64,000 nt of DNA from Paraflavitalea sp. CAU 1676 (GTDB taxonomy: Bacteria; Bacteroidota; Bacteroidia; Chitinophagales; Chitinophagaceae): the NCBI RefSeq assembly GCF_029223285.1, contig NZ_JARHUJ010000006.1, forward strand, positions 434,001-498,000, read 5' to 3'. How positions within the stretch are numbered: the stretch's first letter is position 1; every line of letters begins with the position of its first letter. A model generated the notes under the pieces. The model was not told the origin of the DNA. It made no database searches and saw nothing but the letters and a program-made list of their open reading frames with translations. Shown piece by piece: positions 16,552 to 23,873 of this stretch. A program made the translations under genes and the position numbers.

Positions 16552-18546
16552 TTACCATCTTACACGCACGCCGGCATAAAAATTAACCGGAGGCTGAATA
16601 AAATAACCCGGCACGCCGGCTGCCGTGATTAAACCGTTGGTGAAATAAACCCGGTTTGTAATATTATTTATTACACCAAAGAAGGTCAGTTTACGCCATT
16701 GCCAGCTACCATCTGCATTGACAATAAAATAATCCTTCAGCTTGTATTGGTTTGCATAATCAATATACGACTCGCCCTGGTATCGCACCCCCACACCAGC
16801 CTGCCAACGTTGCTTCACCAATCTGCATTCCTGATTGCTGATGAAGGCCGGGGTCAAAACCGGACGAAGATCTATCTTGTCCTCTTTGATCCTGTTCATC
16901 GAAGCCGACGACTGGTTCCTCCACTCAATCCCATTCTCCCATCTCCACCAGGCGTCAACCTCAACACCACTCCGGTAACTCCTGGCTGCACTGCTGTGTA
17001 ACGGAACACCCGTGGGGCCAATCTGACCATTAAGCGTTATTTCATCCCGGAAACGCATGTAATACAGGTTTGCATTGATGAACACATTTCGGGCACCATA
17101 CTTTACCCCAAGCTCTTGGTCAACCACCCTTTCAGGCTTTACAGAGTTGAATAATAATTCGCCATTATCATCCCTGGCCAGGTCGTCGCTGCCCATAAAA
17201 AGATCATTACGGGTAGGTTCACGATGTGTCTGGCCAATAGAGTAATAAAGCCTCAACCCTTCCTGCAGCCGATAAGCGATCCCCAGCGTGCTGTTAAAGA
17301 AGTTCCAGTATTGTCCGGGCGTCACTTCATTTCCTGTATAGGTAAAACTGCTATAGCGGAATTGAGCATCACCCAAAAACTCCCATCGGCCAACGTTGTA
17401 GATTGCTTTCGTGAATACGCTGGCTTCATTCCTGTAACCGGTATTGGAATACAGCTCCCCGGCGCTTTTCTCGCTGCCAAGGTGCCTGCGCTGGTACCAC
17501 TGAGCCTGTACACCATTGTACCACCGGAAATGCCGGCCTGCATACGTGTGATAAGAGAAGGCACCGGCAAAATTCGATCGGAATGCATAATTATACAGCT
17601 CGGCAGTTGACGGATAACCCAGAAAATAATTCAGGTCAAAGTCGTAATTGCCGTCCAGGTAATTGTAAAAAACCCCCGAATGCAATTGATGCCGGCTACT
17701 GATCTGCCATTCATGGTGCAGCTGGGCATGCGCTTGCAGAAAACGGTCAAACTCAATCGAACTATTTGCATTGAATCTTTTATTCTTATGAATGCTGTCC
17801 ATCGGAGCACCCACCCAGGCGAGTTCATTTTTCTGCTCACCTAAAAAAGCTACCAGGTACACTTTATGCTTGTCGCCCCAATAACCAGGGTTGAGGAAAA
17901 CAGAACTCGAGGTATTGGCAGAGTGATCACGATAACCGTCAGAATGCAGGTGCGAAGCCCGGGCATACAAACCGAAATCATTCTTCAGTCCCGTGTTCAT
18001 ACTGCCGTTCAAACGATAGGTATTAAACGAACCGAATCCAGCAGAAGACTGACCTCCCGCACTGTCCTTAAAGCGAACCGACTCGAAATACAAACTGCCA
18101 CCATACGCCGCCACGCCATGCCGCGAATAGCCTGCGCCCCGTTGGATCTGCACACCCGAAACCGATTCCAGAAAATCCGGGTAGTTGGAAAAATATACGC
18201 CCTGATCTTCCGGCTCATTCAGCGGCACCCCGTTCAGGCTCATATTGATCCTGGTTTGATCGATACCACGTATCCGGAAGTAAGAGTAGCCCGATGCACT
18301 GCCGGCATCTGTATAGAAAGTAACCGACGGGGTTTGGGAAAGCAAAGCCGAAGGCTCTTGCCCGTAATATTTCCTGTCAAGTTCTTTACGTGACAAATGG
18401 CTCAATGTAACCGGAGATTGAGTTGGCAACGAAAAAGGAGAAGTAACGACCACCTCTTCCAGCGTTTTTGCAGAATCACTTTTTTCCTGACTCCGGGCAA
18501 TTTGGCTACACAAAGCAAGCCCGGCTACTAAAGTCAACTTTCTCAT
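16552..18546 (-). CDS. TonB-dependent outer-membrane receptor in NAD operon
   Basis: A 664-residue receptor. Signal peptide (MRKLTLVAGLALCSQIARS), a TonB-box-like LEEVVVTSPF, plug domain (about 45-150, with YSYFRIRGIDQTRINMSLNG read in order and VPLNEPEDQG), then a 22-strand type barrel ending in aromatic-terminated VNFYAGVRVRW. There is no N-terminal carboxypeptidase-like domain and no SusD partner. Such receptors import vitamins or metal chelates. Its place between ADP-ribosylglycohydrolase (18 bases) and NadR-like gene (9 bases) suggests an NAD precursor or ADP-ribose-like nucleotide as substrate, which is inference. No PnuC-type inner-membrane carrier is in the window. Confidence 0.85.
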   Translation of the reverse strand: MRKLTLVAGLALCSQIARSQEKSDSAKTLEEVVVTSPFSLPTQSPVTLSHLSRKELDRKYYGQEPSALLSQTPSVTFYTDAGSASGYSYFRIRGIDQTRINMSLNGVPLNEPEDQGVYFSNYPDFLESVSGVQIQRGAGYSRHGVAAYGGSLYFESVRFKDSAGGQSSAGFGSFNTYRLNGSMNTGLKNDFGLYARASHLHSDGYRDHSANTSSSVFLNPGYWGDKHKVYLVAFLGEQKNELAWVGAPMDSIHKNKRFNANSSIEFDRFLQAHAQLHHEWQISSRHQLHSGVFYNYLDGNYDFDLNYFLGYPSTAELYNYAFRSNFAGAFSYHTYAGRHFRWYNGVQAQWYQRRHLGSEKSAGELYSNTGYRNEASVFTKAIYNVGRWEFLGDAQFRYSSFTYTGNEVTPGQYWNFFNSTLGIAYRLQEGLRLYYSIGQTHREPTRNDLFMGSDDLARDDNGELLFNSVKPERVVDQELGVKYGARNVFINANLYYMRFRDEITLNGQIGPTGVPLHSSAARSYRSGVEVDAWWRWENGIEWRNQSSASMNRIKEDKIDLRPVLTPAFISNQECRLVKQRWQAGVGVRYQGESYIDYANQYKLKDYFIVNADGSWQWRKLTFFGVINNITNRVYFTNGLITAAGVPGYFIQPPVNFYAGVRVRW

Positions 18547-18564
18547 GGGCGCAAGGTTTCAATA

Positions 18565-19506
18565 TCATGAACTAAACGAAACATACATCAATTCACAGAG
18601 ATCGGTAATATCGGCGCTGCGGCGAATTCCCTTAAGCCACTTCGATGGAATGGCTGAATGGCCATAATACAAACCAGCAAGCCCGCCCGTCACCGCGGCC
18701 GTGGTGTCCGCGTCGCTGCCAAGGTTAACGGCCATCAATACAGCATCCTGGTAGTTGTCGGTCGTCATAAAACAATACATCGAAGCCTCGATGGTGTGCA
18801 TGACATATCCGTGCGAATGAATGCTGTCGATCGAACGTTGAGTGATTTCATTAACCAACAAAGGCGCAAACAGGTCAATCTCTGTTTGAACGATCTCTTC
18901 ACTTACCAGGAAGTCACTTACCGACTTCGCCGTTTCAGCATAAGCCTCCGTTTTACTTTTACCATTCAGTAACCTCAAAGCAAACTCCAGGTAGTAGAAG
19001 CAGGCAATGACCGATCTCACGTGACCGTGTGTAATAGAAGAAACTTTCATGATAGTCCTGTACCGCTCGCCGATCTCCATACCTTTAATATGGAACAATA
19101 GGGGCAGAATACGCATCAACGAACCATTACCATTAGCGTCTTCATCAAAATCTCCTGCAAGGTCCGCACGGGCACCTGTCTTAAGGCGGTTTATAGCCCT
19201 GCTCGTCGTCATCCCAATGTCAAAAACATTTCCCCCGGCCGTCCAGTAGCCCTTAGATTGCCAATCCACAAACCGCTTACCGATATCCTCCAGATCGAAG
19301 CCCCGGCAAAGCGAAGCTGCCAGGCAAAAGGTTAGCGAACTATCATCCGAAAAAGTGCCCGGTGGCTGATTATGGCTCCTATATCCAACAAAATCTTTGA
19401 TAGGGTTCAGCTTTAGAGAAGCACGGCTCATAAACTCGGCGGGCACGCCCAGGGCATCACCGATCGCCACACCAAACAAAGCCCCGTAAACATGTTCTCT
19501 CGTCAT
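18565..19506 (-). CDS. ADP-ribosylglycohydrolase (ARH/DraG family)
   Basis: Members release ADP-ribose from arginine, serine or other ADP-ribosylated targets using two Mg ions. The 313 residues show GALFGVAIGDALGVPAEF at the start, the metal motif FSDDSSLT (SDD at 53-55) and the second metal motif LGSDADTTAAVTGGLAG (GSDADT at 263-268). All expected acidic ligands are present. The target cannot be told from sequence. Its ATG overlaps the stop of the PARG-like gene by 4 bases (ATGA), so the two are probably translationally coupled. Confidence 0.92.
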   Translation of the reverse strand: MTREHVYGALFGVAIGDALGVPAEFMSRASLKLNPIKDFVGYRSHNQPPGTFSDDSSLTFCLAASLCRGFDLEDIGKRFVDWQSKGYWTAGGNVFDIGMTTSRAINRLKTGARADLAGDFDEDANGNGSLMRILPLLFHIKGMEIGERYRTIMKVSSITHGHVRSVIACFYYLEFALRLLNGKSKTEAYAETAKSVSDFLVSEEIVQTEIDLFAPLLVNEITQRSIDSIHSHGYVMHTIEASMYCFMTTDNYQDAVLMAVNLGSDADTTAAVTGGLAGLYYGHSAIPSKWLKGIRRSADITDLCELMYVSFSS

Positions 19507-20330
19507 AAAAAATGCTTTCTGAAAGGTTCAATAATGCTTTCCTTATTGGTCTTAACGGCAAAAACGATCTTCTTAAAGTGTCCTGCAAACTCACCTTGCA
19601 ATGCTTCTTTGAACAAAGCTGCAATATCTTCCGGGTTGTTTCGGAAAACACCGCAACCCCAGGCGCCTAAAACCAGTGTGTCATGTCCATAAAGCCGGCA
19701 CAGCGCCAGCAGCTTTTTGACCCGCACACGCATCACCGGAATGATCCGGTCAACACTCCCTTTCTCGCGCTCAACAACAACACCGGCATTCACGGCAGGT
19801 GAAGTCACGATAGCCGTCAAAACGGGGTGATCCTGCAATTGCCCTTCTTCATACTTGAAGACCGGCACACCCGGCGAATAGATCATATGATCCGAGTACA
19901 GGCAGCTCGATTGCTTCCGGTGAAAGGAGTAATAAGCAGGAGCTTTCAGCAGGCAAGGATACAGACCCGAAGCCCGCGCAATACATTCCTCCTGCGCAAT
20001 GGCGCCACCCAGAAAACCACCGCCGGGGTTTTTGGCAGAAGCAAAATTCAGACACATGATGTTACTAAAACCATCACCCGGCAGCCTTCTTACCGCATCG
20101 AGTGTAGTTTCATTCATTACTTCATAACTGGTTTCCAGTAAACCCGTGCTACCTACTGCTTTTTCTAAAATGTCCGACAACTCATCGGGCGAAAACAGCC
20201 TTGTATTTTTAATAGCCTGTTCCATCGCTGCGGCAAGGTCAACCCTGTCGCTTGTGGAATTGACATAAAATCCCTGTTCGAGGAGTTGCAACGTGTCATT
20301 CGCGATCGCAACCCGCGCTTTTTGATTCAT
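19503..20330 (-). CDS. PARG-like macrodomain glycohydrolase (TIGR02452 family)
   Basis: The 275-residue protein has the bacterial poly(ADP-ribose) glycohydrolase signature GGG-x7-QEE: NPGGGFLGGAIAQEE with GGG at 103-105 and QEE at 113-115. It also has the N-terminal accessory helices of the TIGR02452 family and a late GAWGCGVFRNNP loop that binds the diphosphate in macrodomains. The second Glu of QEE is the catalytic acid in characterised PARGs. It would release ADP-ribose from modified targets. It sits 26 bases after the NADAR gene and overlaps the ADP-ribosylglycohydrolase by 4. Confidence 0.9.
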   Translation of the reverse strand: MNQKARVAIANDTLQLLEQGFYVNSTSDRVDLAAAMEQAIKNTRLFSPDELSDILEKAVGSTGLLETSYEVMNETTLDAVRRLPGDGFSNIMCLNFASAKNPGGGFLGGAIAQEECIARASGLYPCLLKAPAYYSFHRKQSSCLYSDHMIYSPGVPVFKYEEGQLQDHPVLTAIVTSPAVNAGVVVEREKGSVDRIIPVMRVRVKKLLALCRLYGHDTLVLGAWGCGVFRNNPEDIAALFKEALQGEFAGHFKKIVFAVKTNKESIIEPFRKHFL

Positions 20331-20356
20331 AACCTAAATGTATAATGTTAACTTTT

Positions 20357-20905
20357 CTACGATAATAGCCTGTCCCGCGCTTCCATAAGGGCAAACCCAA
20401 GTAGGTTACCGCCCCGCCATTTAAAAGGGTTCATGGCATCTGGATTATTCTGACCCATGCCAATACCCCAAATACGATCACGCGGACTGGCTTCTACAAT
20501 TATTTTTTGACCGGTGTACAATAAGAATTGACGCAGCTCTTCATGTTGAGAGAATTTATGGTAAGATCCTTCGACTACAATAGCATATCGTTTTTCCTTC
20601 CAGGTGGCATCATCGAAGTTCCTCACCTTTCTGCCAATCTCTTTGGCCACGGCAGGCTTGATGCAGCTGATGACCTCTTCGAACGCTTCCCGATCGCCAA
20701 ACAGTAAAGCCTTATGGGCCATCATCCAGTGCTCGGCTGTAAGGTAGGTCACGCCATCCACCTCGAAGGAAGCAGGAAACCACTGGCTCAGGCACGACTT
20801 ATCGACCGTTCCCGCTTGCTTCGGCGTATGACCCCAGAAGTAAAAATATTCCACCGCCTGCCCAGCCTCTACCTGCCTTCTTAATATTTCGAGTGAATAT
20901 TTCAT
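20357..20905 (-). CDS. NADAR-family (YbiA-like) ADP-ribose/guanine hydrolase
   Basis: NADAR proteins were named for NAD/ADP-ribose association; some have been shown to remove ADP-ribose from guanine in nucleic acid, and plant and bacterial YbiA relatives act on riboflavin intermediates. The 182 residues show the fold's marks: EYFYFWGHTP, LSQWFPASFEVDGVTYLTAE with HWMMAHKALLF following, RKVRNFDDATWKEKR, and the C-terminal WGIGMGQNNP with WRGGNLLGFALMEARDRL. The ATG at 20905 (MKYSLEIL) is chosen because upstream codons give only a hydrophobic non-conserved tail. It lies 70 bases after NAMPT. Confidence 0.88.
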   Translation of the reverse strand: MKYSLEILRRQVEAGQAVEYFYFWGHTPKQAGTVDKSCLSQWFPASFEVDGVTYLTAEHWMMAHKALLFGDREAFEEVISCIKPAVAKEIGRKVRNFDDATWKEKRYAIVVEGSYHKFSQHEELRQFLLYTGQKIIVEASPRDRIWGIGMGQNNPDAMNPFKWRGGNLLGFALMEARDRLLS

Positions 20906-20975
20906 AGCTCTTAAACAGATTAAAATAATGCTCATTAAAATGGGAGCAAGGCAGAGGCTGGAAACGCAGCACCAA

Positions 20976-22424
20976 TTATTTATTTTCAAATGCTTCTTTC
21001 ATCTCCCCCAGCGCAGCACGCTCCCGGGCTTCTTCAAACTTCACTTCACCCACCAGTTCACCATTCTCAAAAACCGTCACTAGTTGGTCTTCCGCATCAG
21101 CCTCCTGCTCTTTCCGCACTGTTTGGAAGAATCCGTCCGTTTGGATCAGCTTCAGCTGACCTGCCTTCGATTTCTTGAAAGAAGAAACCAGGCGGCCGTG
21201 AGAATCGATCTCTATAGGGTTCTTTTGCACATCTACCGCTTCACCATTCACCTCCGCATACGAACATTTGAAAGCAAACTTTTGCGTGTCCCGATCCACT
21301 TTTTGCAGCAACGCGCCACCCATACCAAGCACCAGGTTTTCCGCACTGATACCATTTATTTTAAGCGCATTGTATATATGCCTGATCGAGTCAACGTTGA
21401 TACCATCGCCCTGGATCACCCGCACCTGCGAAGGCAGCACCCTGAATCCTTTCTCATTGATCGTAAAGCCAAACTTCTCAAACAGGATGTCAAATACTTT
21501 CAAGAGGGTAAATACAGGATCACCACTATCAGGACGTATTACCAGCACACCATCACGGCTCAGCACCAGTTCCTTCAAATCGGCGCCCCAATACTTGCTG
21601 CAGGCCCTGAAAATGTCGTACGAGTCAGAAACACAGGCCACCGTTCCTGTGGGGAATGTCTTAAGAATATGTTTGAACACTTCCAGTTCTCCTTCTTCAC
21701 CCAACAACGTGCAAATACTGTGTTCAGTAGCGGGGATCGACAAACCATACACTTTCTCCGCGCCATAATATCTTTCGGCCAGCACACTACCCATAATGTT
21801 ATCACTGCCACGGAAGCTAAGCAGGTGAGCAGCACCACCCAATCCGGCGCTTTCAACGGAGCTCACGCCACGGAAACCAAAGTCATTCAACACAAAATCA
21901 AGCCCGGCAATAGCTGCGGCAGAAGCCGTTTCATGAAAGTATTCAGCGGTGATCTTTCTGACCTCTCTCGAAACAGTAGCCACCGTGCAGGGATACCACA
22001 CTTGCATAAGCAGTGTCTCGAGGAAATTGGTAAGCCAGAAACACTCAGGATCAGTATTTTCAATCGTCACCAACACATTGTTTACGGGAACCGAAGTGCC
22101 CTCAGGAACTGCTTTGATGCGCACGGGCAATTTGCCGCCATGTTTTTTTACGATATACTCAAATTTGCTGCGATCAAAAACATCATTGCGGCCAAAAACC
22201 TGCTCCAGGAATCCACTGGCAGCATCAATCTTTTCAGTCGTGATCACCTCACCCTGCAAATAGTATTTCAGGAAATATTGTAAGCCGAAAAATACGGTCT
22301 CGTCGAATTGACCACCCCGGCTTTCGAGATAAGAATAGATCTTGGTAGTGCCGGGATAATATAATTTATGATGAGAATATTTATAAGCGTCGGCCAGCAG
22401 CAATATGTTCTCTTGCGTTTTCAT
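20976..22424 (-). CDS. nadV: Nicotinamide phosphoribosyltransferase (NAMPT/NadV)
   Basis: The enzyme joins nicotinamide and PRPP to make NMN. The 482 residues match NAMPT rather than the shorter nicotinate enzyme PncB: DAYKYSHHKLYYPGTTKIYS near the start, FVLNDFGFRGVSSVESAGLG around residue 185 with the Asp that selects nicotinamide, SIPATEHSICTLLGEEGE around 232, VSDSYDIFRAC, VIRPDSGDP and QGDGINVDS with the phosphoribosyl-binding Arg, Asp and Gly residues. The ATG at 22424 (MKTQENIL) is preferred over upstream codons. It starts 37 bases after the NMNAT/Nudix gene. A 400-residue antisense open frame exists but has no family features. Confidence 0.93.
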   Translation of the reverse strand: MKTQENILLLADAYKYSHHKLYYPGTTKIYSYLESRGGQFDETVFFGLQYFLKYYLQGEVITTEKIDAASGFLEQVFGRNDVFDRSKFEYIVKKHGGKLPVRIKAVPEGTSVPVNNVLVTIENTDPECFWLTNFLETLLMQVWYPCTVATVSREVRKITAEYFHETASAAAIAGLDFVLNDFGFRGVSSVESAGLGGAAHLLSFRGSDNIMGSVLAERYYGAEKVYGLSIPATEHSICTLLGEEGELEVFKHILKTFPTGTVACVSDSYDIFRACSKYWGADLKELVLSRDGVLVIRPDSGDPVFTLLKVFDILFEKFGFTINEKGFRVLPSQVRVIQGDGINVDSIRHIYNALKINGISAENLVLGMGGALLQKVDRDTQKFAFKCSYAEVNGEAVDVQKNPIEIDSHGRLVSSFKKSKAGQLKLIQTDGFFQTVRKEQEADAEDQLVTVFENGELVGEVKFEEARERAALGEMKEAFENK

Positions 22425-22461
22425 TGCAAACATTTTTAAAATAAAAGTATAAGGGTTTAAT

Positions 22462-23379
22462 TTATTGGTTGGCAACCTTTGCGGCTACCTGTAAATTCTT
22501 AACGAGTAGATCCACCAGTACAAAATGCTCGGCGGTGATCTCCTTGCGTTCCAGCATCCCACTCAGCTCCGAAACACTAAACCAGGCCAGTTCTGCCAGG
22601 TCATCATTCGCGGCAGCATCACCGGCGATCAGGCTGGTCTTGAAAAACACCGTCGTGATCTTGTCAGCCTCTTTTCTATAACGCCAGTCGTCTATTCTGG
22701 CTGATCCTACATATTGCATGGGCCCGGTAACCAGATCGCCACATTCTTCCTGCAATTCCCGCGCAGCAGAAGTTTCAAAGTTTTCATCCACAGGATCCAC
22801 AAACCCACCAGGAAAACGCCAGCCGGCAGCACCAGGCTTCTTACCCAGCAACACTTCCCGGTCTCCGTTTCGCAATACAGCAATGTCAACCGTGGGGTGT
22901 ACGGAATCATACTTATTATGATAAGCGTAGTTGATGCCCATCCGGAAATCGACACTGTCTAAAACCTTATCAGCATTTTCATCGCGAATTACAGTAGCCG
23001 ATTGATCACCGAACTCCGGCAAAGCCACTGTTGCGATATGACCGCTGTAATAGGGGATGAAACTATCACGGCTACCGTATAAAACAAAGGATTCCTGTGG
23101 AAAAGTATTCCTTAACAGATTGTCCAGCCGATCGCTCCAAACCCGGTCATCCGGATGGTCGCCCAGCGGCAACACCACCAATTCAGGCGCATATTGCTTG
23201 ATGAGGCGCTCGCGGGTATAGAAATCAAAAGGATTTCGGCTACTGCCTTTCACCGGCGATACCCCCAGCACCACGATGATCTTATTATGCTTGGGTTTGA
23301 TCTCGTTGAGCAGGTATTTATGCCCCTCGTGGAGGTAAGGGGTTTGAAAGCGTGCGATGATGACTCCTGTATTCTTCAT
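22462..23379 (-). CDS. Bifunctional NMN adenylyltransferase / Nudix hydrolase (NadM-Nudix)
   Basis: Two catalytic parts as in cyanobacterial slr0787. Residues 1-~150 are an NMN adenylyltransferase: HxGH motif LHEGH at 16-20 and the SATVIR motif at 127-132. Residues ~160-305 are a Nudix hydrolase with GGFVDPVDENFETSAARELQ followed by EECGD at 191-215. The spacing from the first Gly to the first Glu is one residue longer than the usual GX5E. Known relatives hydrolyse ADP-ribose to AMP and ribose-5-phosphate. It is the first gene of the NAD operon and lies directly behind the operators, so it would make NAD+ from the NMN produced by NAMPT and remove free ADP-ribose. Confidence 0.92.
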   Translation of the reverse strand: MKNTGVIIARFQTPYLHEGHKYLLNEIKPKHNKIIVVLGVSPVKGSSRNPFDFYTRERLIKQYAPELVVLPLGDHPDDRVWSDRLDNLLRNTFPQESFVLYGSRDSFIPYYSGHIATVALPEFGDQSATVIRDENADKVLDSVDFRMGINYAYHNKYDSVHPTVDIAVLRNGDREVLLGKKPGAAGWRFPGGFVDPVDENFETSAARELQEECGDLVTGPMQYVGSARIDDWRYRKEADKITTVFFKTSLIAGDAAANDDLAELAWFSVSELSGMLERKEITAEHFVLVDLLVKNLQVAAKVANQ

Positions 23380-23400
23380 TTTGCGTCATTATTACGCAAA
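23380..23400. promoter_or_regulatory. NrtR-type operator 1
   Basis: TTTGCGT (23380-23386) and ACGCAAA (23394-23400) are perfect inverted copies around 7 bases, a 21-bp palindrome. It begins one base before the NadM-Nudix start codon and covers the predicted transcription start and part of the -7 box, where a bound repressor would block initiation. A 21-bp palindrome is the usual size for NrtR sites. Confidence 0.75.
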
Positions 23401-23427
23401 TATAAGAAGCCTTTTTTGATTACGCAA
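23397..23427 (-). promoter_or_regulatory. Promoter of the NAD operon
   Basis: On the minus strand, TTG (23427-23425) is followed after 20 bases by TATATTTG (23404-23397), matching the Bacteroidetes -33 TTTG / -7 TAnnTTTG pattern. Start of transcription would fall near 23393, about 14 bases before the ATG at 23379. The -7 box shares four bases with operator 1 and the -33 lies in a further ACGCAA half-site. Confidence 0.65.
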
Positions 23428-23431
23428 GTTA

Positions 23432-23452
23432 TTTGCGTAAAATAAACGCAAA
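23432..23452. promoter_or_regulatory. NrtR-type operator 2
   Basis: TTTGCGT (23432-23438) and ACGCAAA (23446-23452) around 7 bases: the same 21-bp design as operator 1. The centres (23390 and 23442) are 52 bp apart, five helical turns, so two repressor dimers would sit on the same face of the DNA on either side of the promoter. Confidence 0.75.
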
Positions 23453-23632
23453 ATGCTCAAAAATTCTGCAGGCTACCCATTTGCTGGATTTGGTAAGTTG
23501 CTCCGCGTCGTGCCAGTTTGTCAAAAAAACGACAACCGGATAAAGGTCCGATAAGGAAAATTCGGGAAACAGACCCTCCGGGGATACTCCGTGCCAACTC
23601 CCCATATGGTGTATGGGTGCTGACAGGTTCGC

Positions 23633-23687
23633 GTAAACCTGAAGTAAGCCAGAGGTAAACCAAAAGTAAACCTAGAGTAAACCGCAA
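23633..23687. repeat. Five tandem 11-bp iterons (GTAAACC + 4 bases)
   Basis: Units start at 23633, 23644, 23655, 23666 and 23677. Four share GTAAACC exactly; the second is GTAAGCC. The other four bases of each unit vary. An 11-bp period puts every copy on one face of the helix, as in protein-binding arrays. It lies about 190 bp upstream of the NAD operon promoter and 187 bp after the nrtR stop. Confidence 0.75.
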
Positions 23688-23873
23688 TAGTGGAAAAGTG
23701 GATATTTATGACCCGCAGGCAGGGGAAAACGAGCCGTAGTGAGGCTGCATTGAAACGTTCTGCTGGAGGTAGTAACACGGGTCATTGTAAAAATGATTTG
23801 TAATGGAAAGCTACTGCAAATATGGCAGAAAATCAAATGTAAGATCGGCCTCCAAAGCCACCACCAGCCCATT

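Larger units (their letters stand above)
15001..23379 (-). other. Predicted 8-gene NAD+/ADP-ribose operon
   Basis: Eight co-directional genes with gaps of 37, 70, 26, -4, 18, 9 and 3 bases, a predicted promoter with two operators at its head and an intrinsic hairpin at its end. Order: NMNAT/Nudix, NAMPT, NADAR, PARG-like, ADP-ribosylglycohydrolase, TonB receptor, NadR-like, KptA. Every enzyme makes, uses or releases NAD+, nicotinamide or ADP-ribose. The unit is inferred from spacing; a transcript has not been shown. Confidence 0.8.
23380..23873. other. Regulatory intergenic region between nrtR and the NAD operon
   Basis: About 494 bases without a credible gene. It holds the promoter, the two operators and an array of five 11-bp iterons (23633-23687). 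Short open frames across the iterons have no family features and are read as non-coding. Confidence 0.6.

Noticed and set aside
21084-22283. Open frame of about 400 codons antisense to the NAMPT gene
   Set aside because: NAMPT on the other strand has all family motifs; the antisense frame shows no domain or signal and is a by-product of codon use.
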